In this document: positions 40,392 through 49,506 of the stretch, piece after piece
How the letters are laid out: every line of letters starts with the position of its first letter
How positions within the stretch are numbered: the stretch's first letter is position 1
Source: Pseudanabaena frigida
GTDB taxonomy: Bacteria; Cyanobacteriota; Cyanobacteriia; Pseudanabaenales; Pseudanabaenaceae
Reading direction: 5' to 3'
Assembly (NCBI GenBank): GCA_003242085.1
Contig: QBML01000011.1
Location: 62,001-126,000, forward strand
DNA: 64,000 bases
Position numbers and translations under genes: made by a program
The notes under the pieces: model-generated
What the model saw: the letters and a program-made list of their open reading frames with translations, nothing else
The model's database searches: none
What the model was told of the DNA's origin: nothing

Positions 40392-42248
40392 CTAAGCTAA
40401 TTTTAACTGCAAAATTTTCTGTGAGTGAATCACATAGATACCTTGTGAGTTAATGATTAGAGAACAGCCACTATCAACATAGGGTTCGGTTTCGGGGAAG
40501 GTTTTCGTAATCATAATTTGTCCATTTAGTGCCTCAACTCTAGCAATACCTTCGTCAGTGGGAACGAATAGCCAATTAGCGATCGCACTGCCTCCATGAA
40601 TATTCGTCAACCATGCAAGATCGCCTTTTTGAACAGCGAGAGTTGCCACTAACTCACCATTTGGACGCAATATAGAAACTCGATGGATGATTTTGCCTTG
40701 TTCTTGGGTGGCGGTGAAGAACCAGCAGATGTCATTGCTAAAGACGCAATTTGCATCAATTAGTTCTCCTTGAATTGGAGGAATTTGAACGCGATCGCAG
40801 ATGCCAGACCGCTTAGCATCAAAGGTAAAGGCGACACTAAGACTGCCAGCTCGATAGAATCCAAAACCGAAGTTTTCACCAATCCAGAATTGAGTTTGTC
40901 CTTCGAGGATGTCACCGATGTATTCATTGCCTAGCTTGCCATCGCGTAATAATTGACCTCGATCGATCCAATAGCGAGAAAAGGAATTAGCTCGAATCAG
41001 AGCGGCGGCGATCGCTTGCGTTTGACCTTGAGAGATCGTAATTGCTTTGCCCTGTTTGGCAACGATTGTGGACTTACCAAAGATTGCGAATTGAATATTA
41101 GCATCAAGTTCTCCTGACAATAAAACTGCGTTGTCTTCGCGTTTAAATTCATGGTTAGCGTGATAGAGATAATTGAGAGAATTATTTTGCAAAGCGACCT
41201 GAAGAATTACGCCTTCGGTTTGGAATATATGGATACCCTGACACTTGCTCTCACTCCCTGTCCCTCTTCCAGAGCTAGAGGGGAGAATTGCGATTAAAGG
41301 CGTACAGATTGGGCAAGTATTCCTTAAATGCTCAATTCCACATTGTTGACACTTTTTCCATTGCATTGATGTAAGAAGTGAATGAGGGAAAATTCCGCGC
41401 CAATCTTTTTCAAAACAATTATGGAAATGGTCTAACAAATCATCGGATAAAACTTTGTAAGGAATTGCGGGTTTGGGATAACGGACATCGGGATTAAATA
41501 TCGTAATCCTTTGGAGTGGTCTAGCACTGTGGGGAATCATTGCTGTTTGCGATTTGGGCTTGTATACGCCGCCGTAGGGATCGACATAGAGGAGGCTCTG
41601 CATCAGCATCACCGTGAAAGCGTACCAATCGGAATCAGGGTTGTGAGGACTGGTTAAAATCGGCTGATTAGCGTTGCGATCGCACAAGATTGGATCGACA
41701 AATCGCGCTGTAAACACCTGACAGGGAAACTGTCCAAATTGAAAGGAATCCGCATCAATGAGATTTACTTGATTTTGAGAAACCAATAAATTCAGGTCGT
41801 TAAAATCACCAATCGTGACATTCGCTTGATGGATTTTCAGAACTGTCTCATGCAAATCGTGAAATAAGCTAGTGACAAGGTGCTGAGAAATGCCGTTTGT
41901 GTTGCGATAATTGCGATCGCTATATTTCAATAGAGGTATCGTATTTTGCAAAAATGGCATTGCATAGCCTAGTATTGCGCCCTGTTTATCAGTAGCAAGA
42001 ATTTCAGGCTTAATCACCTTCACTGGCAGATTTTGGGGAAAAGCAGGTAGTTTTTGTTGATGGATCGCTAATCTCGATTTTGCAGCTTGTTGCTCTTGTG
42101 GAAGTAACTGATAATCAGGATGATCGACGGTTTTAAATAATTTGAGAACTTTGCCATTCTTTAAGTCATAGATATCTGCTTCGCCTCCCTTACCGATCGC
42201 ATTTTTGGGATTAACTTTAATTCGCTTCTGATTGAGATAAACTTCCAT
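40392..42248 (-). CDS. YegI/TerY-P-like protein kinase with zinc ribbon and C-terminal beta-propeller-like region
   Basis: AIGKGGEADIYDLKNGKVLKLFK; TIGDFNDLNLLVSQNQVNLIDADSFQF; zinc ribbon CQQCGIEHLRNTCPIC. Start at ATG 42248 (MEVYLNQKRIKVNPKN). Confidence 0.8.
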   Translation of the reverse strand: MEVYLNQKRIKVNPKNAIGKGGEADIYDLKNGKVLKLFKTVDHPDYQLLPQEQQAAKSRLAIHQQKLPAFPQNLPVKVIKPEILATDKQGAILGYAMPFLQNTIPLLKYSDRNYRNTNGISQHLVTSLFHDLHETVLKIHQANVTIGDFNDLNLLVSQNQVNLIDADSFQFGQFPCQVFTARFVDPILCDRNANQPILTSPHNPDSDWYAFTVMLMQSLLYVDPYGGVYKPKSQTAMIPHSARPLQRITIFNPDVRYPKPAIPYKVLSDDLLDHFHNCFEKDWRGIFPHSLLTSMQWKKCQQCGIEHLRNTCPICTPLIAILPSSSGRGTGSESKCQGIHIFQTEGVILQVALQNNSLNYLYHANHEFKREDNAVLLSGELDANIQFAIFGKSTIVAKQGKAITISQGQTQAIAAALIRANSFSRYWIDRGQLLRDGKLGNEYIGDILEGQTQFWIGENFGFGFYRAGSLSVAFTFDAKRSGICDRVQIPPIQGELIDANCVFSNDICWFFTATQEQGKIIHRVSILRPNGELVATLAVQKGDLAWLTNIHGGSAIANWLFVPTDEGIARVEALNGQIMITKTFPETEPYVDSGCSLIINSQGIYVIHSQKILQLKLA

Positions 42249-42274
42249 TTTAGAACACCAATTCTCTAGGGGGA

Positions 42275-43057
42275 TTAGGGAGATATGGGAAGTGCAAATT
42301 TTGTCATAAATTCTTCTACAACTTGGCGAACTCTTGGTGTGAGGTAAGTAAAGACTTTTTCGGCGATCGCTTTTGGTAAGCCACCATAATAAGCTTCGGC
42401 TATGCCTCCTGTAATACAAGCTAGTGTATCGCTATCGCCTCCTAAAGAAATTGCATTCCGTATTGCATCTTCAAAATCAGTTGATTCTAGAAATGCGGTG
42501 ATAGCCTGTGGAACAGTTCCTTGGCAAGACACATCAAATTTATAAGTTGGACGAATATCATCCAAGGATCGGCTCAAATCATAACCAAATGACTTGATAA
42601 TCTCTGCTTTAATCTGCTCTTTGCTCTGACCCTGACGAGCCATGAAGACTGCAACTGCTGTTGCTTGCGCGCCTTTAATTCCTTCAGAATGATTATGTGT
42701 AACTTCCGCCGAGCGCTTTGCTTCGAGTAGAACTAAACCTAAATCTTCGTAGGCAAAGCCGATTGGACTAACTCGCATTGCTGAGCCATTTCCCCAGCTA
42801 TTGTAAGGTTGCAGATCGTCAGATTGCATCCATTCTATAAAACGTCCACCATAACCTCTATTAGGATAACGCCGAGCATAGGTTTTAATATATTCGGCAT
42901 AGTTACCTTGATGCATTAAGCAATCTGCTACCGCCACAGTTAACACCGTGTCATCAGTAAATCGGCATCCTTCACTAAAAAGAGGGAAGTCTTTGGATCG
43001 GTGATTGGAGACTTCATAAATCGAACCGATTATATCGCCAGCGATCGCGCCTAACAT
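42275..43057 (-). CDS. ADP-ribosylglycohydrolase family protein
   Basis: MLGAIAGDIIGSIYE, RFTDDTVLTVAVADCL, SLGGDSDTLACITGGIAEA. Confidence 0.95.
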   Translation of the reverse strand: MLGAIAGDIIGSIYEVSNHRSKDFPLFSEGCRFTDDTVLTVAVADCLMHQGNYAEYIKTYARRYPNRGYGGRFIEWMQSDDLQPYNSWGNGSAMRVSPIGFAYEDLGLVLLEAKRSAEVTHNHSEGIKGAQATAVAVFMARQGQSKEQIKAEIIKSFGYDLSRSLDDIRPTYKFDVSCQGTVPQAITAFLESTDFEDAIRNAISLGGDSDTLACITGGIAEAYYGGLPKAIAEKVFTYLTPRVRQVVEEFMTKFALPISP

Positions 43058-43830
43058 AATCCATACCTCTCTCTAAATTCTTCCACAACTTTACGCATAT
43101 CAGCATCTAGATAGCTCAAGGCTTTGTCGGCGATATCTTTCGGTACGCCACCATAAAAAGCTTCAGCTATGCCACCTGTAATACAGGTCAGCGTATCACT
43201 ATCACCACCAAGGGAAATCCCATTACGAATTGCATCTTCAAAACTATTTGATTCGAGAAAAGCGATGATTGCTTCAGGAACAGTTTCTTGACAGGATTCG
43301 TTAAATACATAAACATGGCGAATCTCATCTACAGTTCTATCTAAGTCATAGCCAAAAGATTTCGCGATCGCTGCTTTTATTTGCTCTTTACTCTGACCTT
43401 TACGTGCCATATAAATCGCCACAGCTGTTGCTTGCGCTCCCTTAATTCCTTCAGGGTGATTATGGGTAACTTCTGCCGATAGCTTAGATTCTGCAACAAC
43501 CGATTTTAGGTCATCATAGGCAAAGCCAACAGCACTAACCCGCATTGCGGAACCATTACCCCAGCTATTGTACGGCTCCATACTTTCAGAATGAATCCAC
43601 TGAGTAAATCTTCCACCATAGCTTCCTTTGACCTGTGGATATTGACGCGCATATTGTTTGATATATTCTCCATAGCTACTATTTCTCATTAAGCAATCAG
43701 CGACTGCGACTGTTAATACTGTGTCGTCTGTATAATTGCATCCTTCACTAAAAAGAGGGAAGTCTTTCGAGCGATGGTTGTTAAACTCATAAATGGAACC
43801 AACGATATCGCCAACAATCGCACCTAACAT
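43051..43830 (-). CDS. ADP-ribosylglycohydrolase family protein (tandem paralogue)
   Basis: MLGAIVGDIVGSIYE, YTDDTVLTVAVADCL, SLGGDSDTLTCITGGIAEA; overlaps the next gene by 7 nt. Confidence 0.95.
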   Translation of the reverse strand: MLGAIVGDIVGSIYEFNNHRSKDFPLFSEGCNYTDDTVLTVAVADCLMRNSSYGEYIKQYARQYPQVKGSYGGRFTQWIHSESMEPYNSWGNGSAMRVSAVGFAYDDLKSVVAESKLSAEVTHNHPEGIKGAQATAVAIYMARKGQSKEQIKAAIAKSFGYDLDRTVDEIRHVYVFNESCQETVPEAIIAFLESNSFEDAIRNGISLGGDSDTLTCITGGIAEAFYGGVPKDIADKALSYLDADMRKVVEEFRERYGLC

Positions 43831-43835
43831 AATTA

Positions 43836-44663
43836 TTACCTCTTTTTTCTAATTGCTACTAAAGTTGTGTCGTCAGATAAAACACCCGATTGCTTAATTA
43901 GCTCTCTTTGATTCCAATCAGGTTTGACATCTTCTCGATTGAGCATTGCTAGCTTACGACGTATGGCATCGGGATTTTTGAAATAGCGATCTTCTTCCCA
44001 AAATTGATTGATGTTTTCAACTTTTACTAAATCATCAATTCCATCTGTAGCAATCAGAATTGATTCTAATTCTAACGTTGGTAGGCAATCGCGGATCGCA
44101 AAACTCACAAACTCAGGACGATACAAACCATAGGCTAAATAGGGAGGTGCGTTATCGGGATAGGTGGGAATTTGATTGAGTTTTCCATTCATAGCGATTG
44201 TTCCATCTCCCATTGAGAAAGTGACAGTTTCACTTGGTGTTATCAGCACACCCACGATTGTAAACAATAGATAATCATTGACAAATTCCATCGCAAATTC
44301 CAGATCTCCCTGTGCGATCGCTACAAAGCCTTTCAACTTCTGTAATAAGTTTGTTTGAACGATATTCCAGAAATCTTGATTGCCAATCGCTAGGTCTTGA
44401 TTAAGTAGATCGGCGATCGTCTCAATCACCATTCGCGCACCAAGTTTTGCTCCAACTTCGCTATGGTTACCGCTGCCACAGCCATCGCAGACTACTGCTG
44501 CCATAAATTGCGATCGTCTAACGACTCGAAAGGCATCCTGATTATTTTTGTTAGCAAGAACGTGATTGCGACCAATAATCGAACCACTGGCATAATTAAA
44601 CCGATCGTATAGATCGGAAATTTGCAGCGATCTCAAATTAGAAAGTTCATCTTGTTCTTGCAT
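43836..44663 (-). CDS. PP2C-type serine/threonine phosphatase
   Basis: NKNNQDAFRVV, AAVVCDGCGSGNHSEVGA, ILIATDGIDDLV, SDDTTLVAIRK. Confidence 0.88.
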   Translation of the reverse strand: MQEQDELSNLRSLQISDLYDRFNYASGSIIGRNHVLANKNNQDAFRVVRRSQFMAAVVCDGCGSGNHSEVGAKLGARMVIETIADLLNQDLAIGNQDFWNIVQTNLLQKLKGFVAIAQGDLEFAMEFVNDYLLFTIVGVLITPSETVTFSMGDGTIAMNGKLNQIPTYPDNAPPYLAYGLYRPEFVSFAIRDCLPTLELESILIATDGIDDLVKVENINQFWEEDRYFKNPDAIRRKLAMLNREDVKPDWNQRELIKQSGVLSDDTTLVAIRKKR

Positions 44664-44669
44664 GACGAT

Positions 44670-44716
44670 ATAGTGTATTAACTACACAAACTAATATAGT
44701 GTTATTTTTACACTAT
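44670..44716. promoter_or_regulatory. Two tandem 21-bp operator-like sites between PP2C and the NrtR-like regulator
   Basis: ATAGTGTATTAACTACACAAA (44670-44690) and ATAGTGTTATTTTTACACTAT (44696-44716); same left arm and 7-7-7 layout. Confidence 0.65.
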
Positions 44717-44745
44717 GTCAAGTACGATCAGAAAAAATTTACGAA

Positions 44746-44780
44746 TTACGAATTACGAGTTGATAATTCGTAATTCGTAA
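44746..44780. repeat. Palindrome TTACGAATTACGAGTTGATAATTCGTAATTCGTAA
   Basis: Near-identical to 24027-24061. Confidence 0.8.
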
Positions 44781-44809
44781 TTTGCAATTATCAATTACCC
44801 AATCTCCAA

Positions 44810-45499
44810 ATGCACACCTACGAATACCCCCGACCTGCGCTCACAGTTGACTGCATCGTATTTGGACTAGATGCTCAACAAGAACTAAAAGTTATGCTGA
44901 TTCAGCGAGATATTCCTCCATTTCAAGGTCAATGGGCGATTCCAGGCGGATTTGTACGAATTGATGAAACCCTTGAGGCGGCAGCTTTACGCGAACTTCG
45001 AGAGGAAACAGGAATTTATGACGTTTATTTAGAGCAACTATATACATTTGGTGATTTGGCTCGCGATCCCCGCGATCGCACTGTCACTGTTGCCTACTAT
45101 GCCTTAATTAACCTAGTTGAGCAAAAAATCAAAGCCTCAACCGATGCGCGAGATGCTAGCTGGTTTCCGCTATCAAAGATCCCGAAATTAGCCTTCGATC
45201 ATGACAAGATTTTAAAAACTGCGATCGCCAGATTGCGCGGAAAAATCCGTTATGAGCCAATTGGTTTTGAGCTATTAGCGACCAAATTTACACTTTCACA
45301 ACTGCAAAAGCTCTACGAAACCGTATTAGACCATCCGCTTGATAAACGTAATTTCCGCAAAAAAATATTAAGTATGGAATTATTGATCGATTCGGGAGAA
45401 GTCGAGCAAGGTGTATCACATCGAGCTGCCAAACTTTATCAGTTTGATGAGTCCAAATACTTACAACTAAAACAAAATGGGTTTAATTTTGAAATCTAA
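44810..45499 (+). CDS. nrtR: NrtR-like Nudix-domain transcriptional regulator
   Basis: Nudix-like [26 protein letters not shown] plus C-terminal winged helix ([28 protein letters not shown]). Confidence 0.85.
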   Translation: MHTYEYPRPALTVDCIVFGLDAQQELKVMLIQRDIPPFQGQWAIPGGFVRIDETLEAAALRELREETGIYDVYLEQLYTFGDLARDPRDRTVTVAYYALINLVEQKIKASTDARDASWFPLSKIPKLAFDHDKILKTAIARLRGKIRYEPIGFELLATKFTLSQLQKLYETVLDHPLDKRNFRKKILSMELLIDSGEVEQGVSHRAAKLYQFDESKYLQLKQNGFNFEI

Positions 45500-45624
45500 A
45501 CCTGCAATTCACAAGTATTGCCGAGCAACACATAATATTTGCAGACAACCAAGAAGATTTTGTTGAAAGTGCTGTAAAGTAACACTTTCAATAAAAGTGC
45601 TCACTCTTATTTCAGTGCAAATAG

Positions 45625-45659
45625 CTGCATACGATCGCTAATTTAGCGATCGTATGCAG
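45625..45659. repeat. Palindrome CTGCATACGATCGCTAATTTAGCGATCGTATGCAG
   Basis: Perfect palindromic hairpin containing HIP1-like cores. Confidence 0.75.
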
Positions 45660-45725
45660 AGTATTACCGTTACGATGTATAGATGGTATTTATCTGCTTA
45701 CTAGCCCACCTCTAAGACAAACTCT

Positions 45726-46436
45726 ATGTATAAAAGGGAATTTAAGCTTCCAAGTCAATATATAAACAATTTCTACGATGGTTCAATTTACGATCTTGTT
45801 TTTCTCGACTTAGAATGGTGTCGCGATTTTCATAAAGATGGATTAGTACAAAAAATTTTTGGATACACACTTACGCGCATTTTAGAAGATAGTAATGAAC
45901 AGTACATAAAAATTCAATTTATCGAATCAAGTACGCAAGAGAAGAAAATAATTCAAGACATATTAAATGATTTGCAAAGCTTACAAGGTAAATATTTCGT
46001 TGGTTATGGTCTATCAACGAGCGATATGTTCTGCTTACGTCAAAGAATAGATGCTTTAGATTTTATTCCTAAAGTCGAAAGTATTAGAATTCTTGATTTA
46101 CAGAGAACAAGTCAGCGCACTGATTTAAATCAAGGCTTAAATAATCTATTTGCATATTTAGGGATTCCTATCTATAAAAGAATTAAGGGATACTACGTGT
46201 TTCGGAACGGTATTAAGGTATTAAGAAAAGAAAAAGGTTATGAAACGATTCTTAATGAGATTTATGAATATTGTTTAGAAGATGCTGAAAACTATTTTCA
46301 TATAATTAGTAATTGGCAGACTCAATTCCCTTTAGTCGATCGCAATAAACACCAAACAATTAATCTAAAAATCGATCCGCGATCGGAGCAAAGGATCAAG
46401 TCTAGACAAGGTGGTGCATTGCAAAGACCTTCTTAG
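45726..46436 (+). CDS. Predicted DEDDy-type 3'-5' exonuclease (RNase H-like fold)
   Basis: FLDLEW (ExoI), YFVGYGLSTSDMFCL (ExoII), YCLEDAENYF (YxxxD, ExoIII). Confidence 0.6.
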   Translation: MYKREFKLPSQYINNFYDGSIYDLVFLDLEWCRDFHKDGLVQKIFGYTLTRILEDSNEQYIKIQFIESSTQEKKIIQDILNDLQSLQGKYFVGYGLSTSDMFCLRQRIDALDFIPKVESIRILDLQRTSQRTDLNQGLNNLFAYLGIPIYKRIKGYYVFRNGIKVLRKEKGYETILNEIYEYCLEDAENYFHIISNWQTQFPLVDRNKHQTINLKIDPRSEQRIKSRQGGALQRPS

Positions 46437-46453
46437 GGAAAAACAAGTATAAC

Positions 46454-46617
46454 GAGTTTCATTTTGCCGTAGGCAAAATGAAACTCAAAACCCTTACTCT
46501 GATTGTTTTTTGTTTTGCAAATGAGTACACACTCATTTGCAAAACGCTATAACTCTAATAGGACTTAATAAGGAAGAGATTTTTGATGGCGCGGCTTCGC
46601 CGCGCCATCAAAAATCT
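46454..46617. repeat. Cluster of three unrelated perfect palindromes (46454-46486, 46512-46545, 46577-46617)
   Basis: GAGTTTCATTTTGCC../GTTTTGCAAATGAGT../AGATTTTTGATGGCGCGGC.. each followed by its reverse complement. Confidence 0.8.
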
Positions 46618-46630
46618 AAATTGAAGAACC

Positions 46631-47608
46631 CTAATTGGCAGAAAACCCCGTTAAAGCTTCCCGAGCAAAATCCCAAAATAGAACTGACTCTGACTGAAAT
46701 TCTCTACCTGATGCGTACCCCTGTAAAATTATTTGTTGATTGTCTTGAACTTCTCCAACTACTGCACATGCTAAACTTTGAGCCTGAAATAGGCTCTGTA
46801 CTGCTTCCACCTTGTCAGGACGAACGCTCAATAGGAATCCATAACTAGGAAAAGAAATCAGCCATCGCTCTAGATCGATATTCTCAGGACAAGGAATATT
46901 ATCTAAATTCAAAATTGCACCACAGTTAGAAGTCTCCATGAACATCAATAATGTACCGATAATCCCACCCATACTGATATCTTTAGCAGCATCACATAGT
47001 TCTGATTTTGCTAGGTAAGGCAAAATTGATAAATTCTCTCGTAGTTGAATCGGATTGGCAGTAGTAGCAGCATTCCAAAATGGATAATCGGGATGAAATT
47101 TACCACGCATATCGATCGCTACTAGTAACAGATCATTGGGCTGAGCATTGAAACTGGTGAGCAAATTTTGAGCGCGTCCAAGGATGGCTACAGATAGAGC
47201 ATTATAGATACTACGACAGTTTGTATGACCGCCCACAATTGGAACTTGATACGCGATCGCGGCGGCTTTCATACCTGCTAAAAGTTCTTGAATTGAGTCT
47301 GGAGAGCGACTCCAGAGCGTATCGACGATCGCGATCGGATAGCCACCCATCGAATAAATATCACTGACATTGACCATTACCGAACACCAACCCGCAAACC
47401 AAGGATCGGTTTCAATTAGTTGCGGTAGCATTCCTTCGGCAGCTAGTAACAAGTAACCATCGCGATCGGGAATCGCTGCACAGTCATCACCTAAGAGAAT
47501 ATTATCCGTATTCCATCGATCGCCTAGTCCTCTTGCCGCAATCTGGATATCCTGCTTATGCAAGATGCCCATAGATTGCCTGAGTTTAGCTGCAAGGTCA
47601 GCGAGCAT
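46631..47608 (-). CDS. Sll0787-family AIR synthase-like protein
   Basis: LGDDCAAIPDRDGYLLLAAEGMLPQLIETDPWFAGWCSVMVNVSDIYSMGGYPIAIVD. Confidence 0.88.
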   Translation of the reverse strand: MLADLAAKLRQSMGILHKQDIQIAARGLGDRWNTDNILLGDDCAAIPDRDGYLLLAAEGMLPQLIETDPWFAGWCSVMVNVSDIYSMGGYPIAIVDTLWSRSPDSIQELLAGMKAAAIAYQVPIVGGHTNCRSIYNALSVAILGRAQNLLTSFNAQPNDLLLVAIDMRGKFHPDYPFWNAATTANPIQLRENLSILPYLAKSELCDAAKDISMGGIIGTLLMFMETSNCGAILNLDNIPCPENIDLERWLISFPSYGFLLSVRPDKVEAVQSLFQAQSLACAVVGEVQDNQQIILQGYASGREFQSESVLFWDFAREALTGFSAN

Positions 47609-48118
47609 TTAGGAAGCCTCGCAGATTTGTGGTAAGAATGTGGGACGAACTTCATCGCTGGGGGGATAAAAATTGAGATCGGCTTCCATAAAATGATGTG
47701 GACGATCGCAGATGGTCATTTCTTTCAGAGATGCCCAATGTAGGCGTTGGAAAAACCGCACATTTTGGATTTGGACTGTGGCTAAGAAGCGATCGCATCC
47801 CCATGTATTCGCAGTAGTGACAGCTTTATAAATCAAGCCCTTCCCAATCTGCCAACCCCGTCGATAGTCTTTATGGGTTCCTAATCTACCGCCGTACCAG
47901 ATTCCTTTCTCGGTTTCGTAAATTCTGACCACGCCTACGACTCGATCGGTCTCTGTCTCGATCGCCACAATCGGATAGGCGATCACATCAATATCATCGA
48001 CATCATTCTCTTCAAATACATACTGCTCCTCTACAAAAATTGCTTTTCGTAAATCAAAGTATGCATCGATTTCCTGACGAGTGGAGGCTAGTTTGAAAAT
48101 GTAAGAAGGAGTAGTCAT
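47609..48118 (-). CDS. MSMEG_0567/Sll0786-family GNAT acetyltransferase
   Basis: GNAT fold, position in Nit1C cluster; start at ATG 48118 (MTTPSYIFKLAS). Confidence 0.85.
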   Translation of the reverse strand: MTTPSYIFKLASTRQEIDAYFDLRKAIFVEEQYVFEENDVDDIDVIAYPIVAIETETDRVVGVVRIYETEKGIWYGGRLGTHKDYRRGWQIGKGLIYKAVTTANTWGCDRFLATVQIQNVRFFQRLHWASLKEMTICDRPHHFMEADLNFYPPSDEVRPTFLPQICEAS

Positions 48119-48211
48119 TATGATTATTTCTATTTTGCAAATTTTCTTGTTCCCTTCTACCGATAGGCTAACGTGTACACACAAATTATCAGCTATATCG
48201 TTACTTGCTAA

Positions 48212-48287
48212 AGATCCCCCTCAATCCCCCTTAAAAAGGGGGAAGAATATAATTCTCCCTCCTTTTTAAGGGGGGCTGGGGGGATCT
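48212..48287. repeat. Imperfect inverted repeat AGATCCCCCTCAATCCCCCTTAAAAAGGGGGA..TCCCTCCTTTTTAAGGGGGGCTGGGGGGATCT
   Basis: ~32-nt arms; resembles a type common in cyanobacterial intergenic regions. Confidence 0.75.
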
Positions 48288-48358
48288 ACACTCTAAAACG
48301 TAGACAGAAATTGCATATACACAGCATCTACCGATAGGAGAGGTGATATGGGATAGTG

Positions 48359-49444
48359 TTATTCAAAGAGAGAAAGCGCTGAACATGCTCCACACTTTGC
48401 ACATCCAGCTTTAATATCTGCTGAGGACATATGCGATCGCTTCAGCAAAGCTCCTACTTGCTCATAAACAGCAAACATAAACTCAGTTGTTGGTGCGGGA
48501 TGATTGGCGAGAGGCGTACCGCTAATTGGCACAAAGGGAACGACAAAAGGATAGACTCCGATTTTGATTAGGCGATCGCAAGTTTCGACCAATGTTTCTA
48601 AACTATCGCCTAGACCAGCTAATAGATATGTACTGACCTGCCCCCAGCCAAATACTTTCACGGCTGCTGCGAACGCCTCGAAATAATATTCAAGCGGAAC
48701 ACTAGCTTTGCCAGCCATGATTTTGGCACGAACTTGGGGATCGGCGGCTTCGAGATGCATTCCTAAAGTATCAACACCAGCATTTTTCATGCGCTCGAAC
48801 CAGATAAAATCATCGGGCGGTTCGCATTGGGCTTGGATTGGAATATCTACTTTCGCTTTGATCGCCTTAGCGCATTCTGTTAAATACGCAGCACCGCGAT
48901 CGCTAGTATTTGGCGTTCCTGTCGTCATCACCATATTTTTTACGCCATCAAGACTTACTGCTGCCTCAACGACTTCGGCAAGTTGAGCAGGAGTTTTGCG
49001 AGCGATCGTTCGACCCGCTTCTAGAGATTGTCCGATCGCACAAAATTGACAAGAAGTGTCGGTATTGTTATAGCGCATACAGGTTTGTAAAACCGTTGTC
49101 GCGAGGACATCATGGCTGTGCAATAGAGCGATTTTCCAATAGGGGATGCCATCGCTAGTGGTGAGTTCGTAAAACTGAGGAGATTTAGGAAAAGAAATTG
49201 GCGCGATCGCTTGTTCTTCTAATTCCAAAATCATCTCTTCCATACCCTGATTCATATTTACAGAATAGGGAGACTGCGCTGCCGAACTATTGAAAACTGG
49301 AACCATTACCGTCGTTCCATCTATGGCGATCGCCTTGTGATCGGAGGGACCAGCACCGCCTTTACGGGCGTTTGCACCAATTTGGCGATCGACTAGTTGC
49401 AAACCCTTAGTCTGTAATTCGGTAATTAATTGCTGTTTATTCAT
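48359..49444 (-). CDS. MSMEG_0568-family radical SAM protein
   Basis: CMRYNNTDTSCQFCAIG cysteine cluster; Nit1C context. Confidence 0.9.
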   Translation of the reverse strand: MNKQQLITELQTKGLQLVDRQIGANARKGGAGPSDHKAIAIDGTTVMVPVFNSSAAQSPYSVNMNQGMEEMILELEEQAIAPISFPKSPQFYELTTSDGIPYWKIALLHSHDVLATTVLQTCMRYNNTDTSCQFCAIGQSLEAGRTIARKTPAQLAEVVEAAVSLDGVKNMVMTTGTPNTSDRGAAYLTECAKAIKAKVDIPIQAQCEPPDDFIWFERMKNAGVDTLGMHLEAADPQVRAKIMAGKASVPLEYYFEAFAAAVKVFGWGQVSTYLLAGLGDSLETLVETCDRLIKIGVYPFVVPFVPISGTPLANHPAPTTEFMFAVYEQVGALLKRSHMSSADIKAGCAKCGACSALSLFE

Positions 49445-49506
49445 TAAGGATGATGCTCCCATCGAGACTTTTGATCGGGTGCAGACAAGGGGCTTAAGCC
49501 CCTTGT

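Noticed and set aside
46537-46848. ORF MQNAITLIGLNKEEIFDGAASPRHQKS..
   Set aside because: Runs through a palindromic repeat and is antisense to the AIR-synthase-like gene; the shared FDGAA.PRHQKS peptide with 53131-53331 comes from the repeat.
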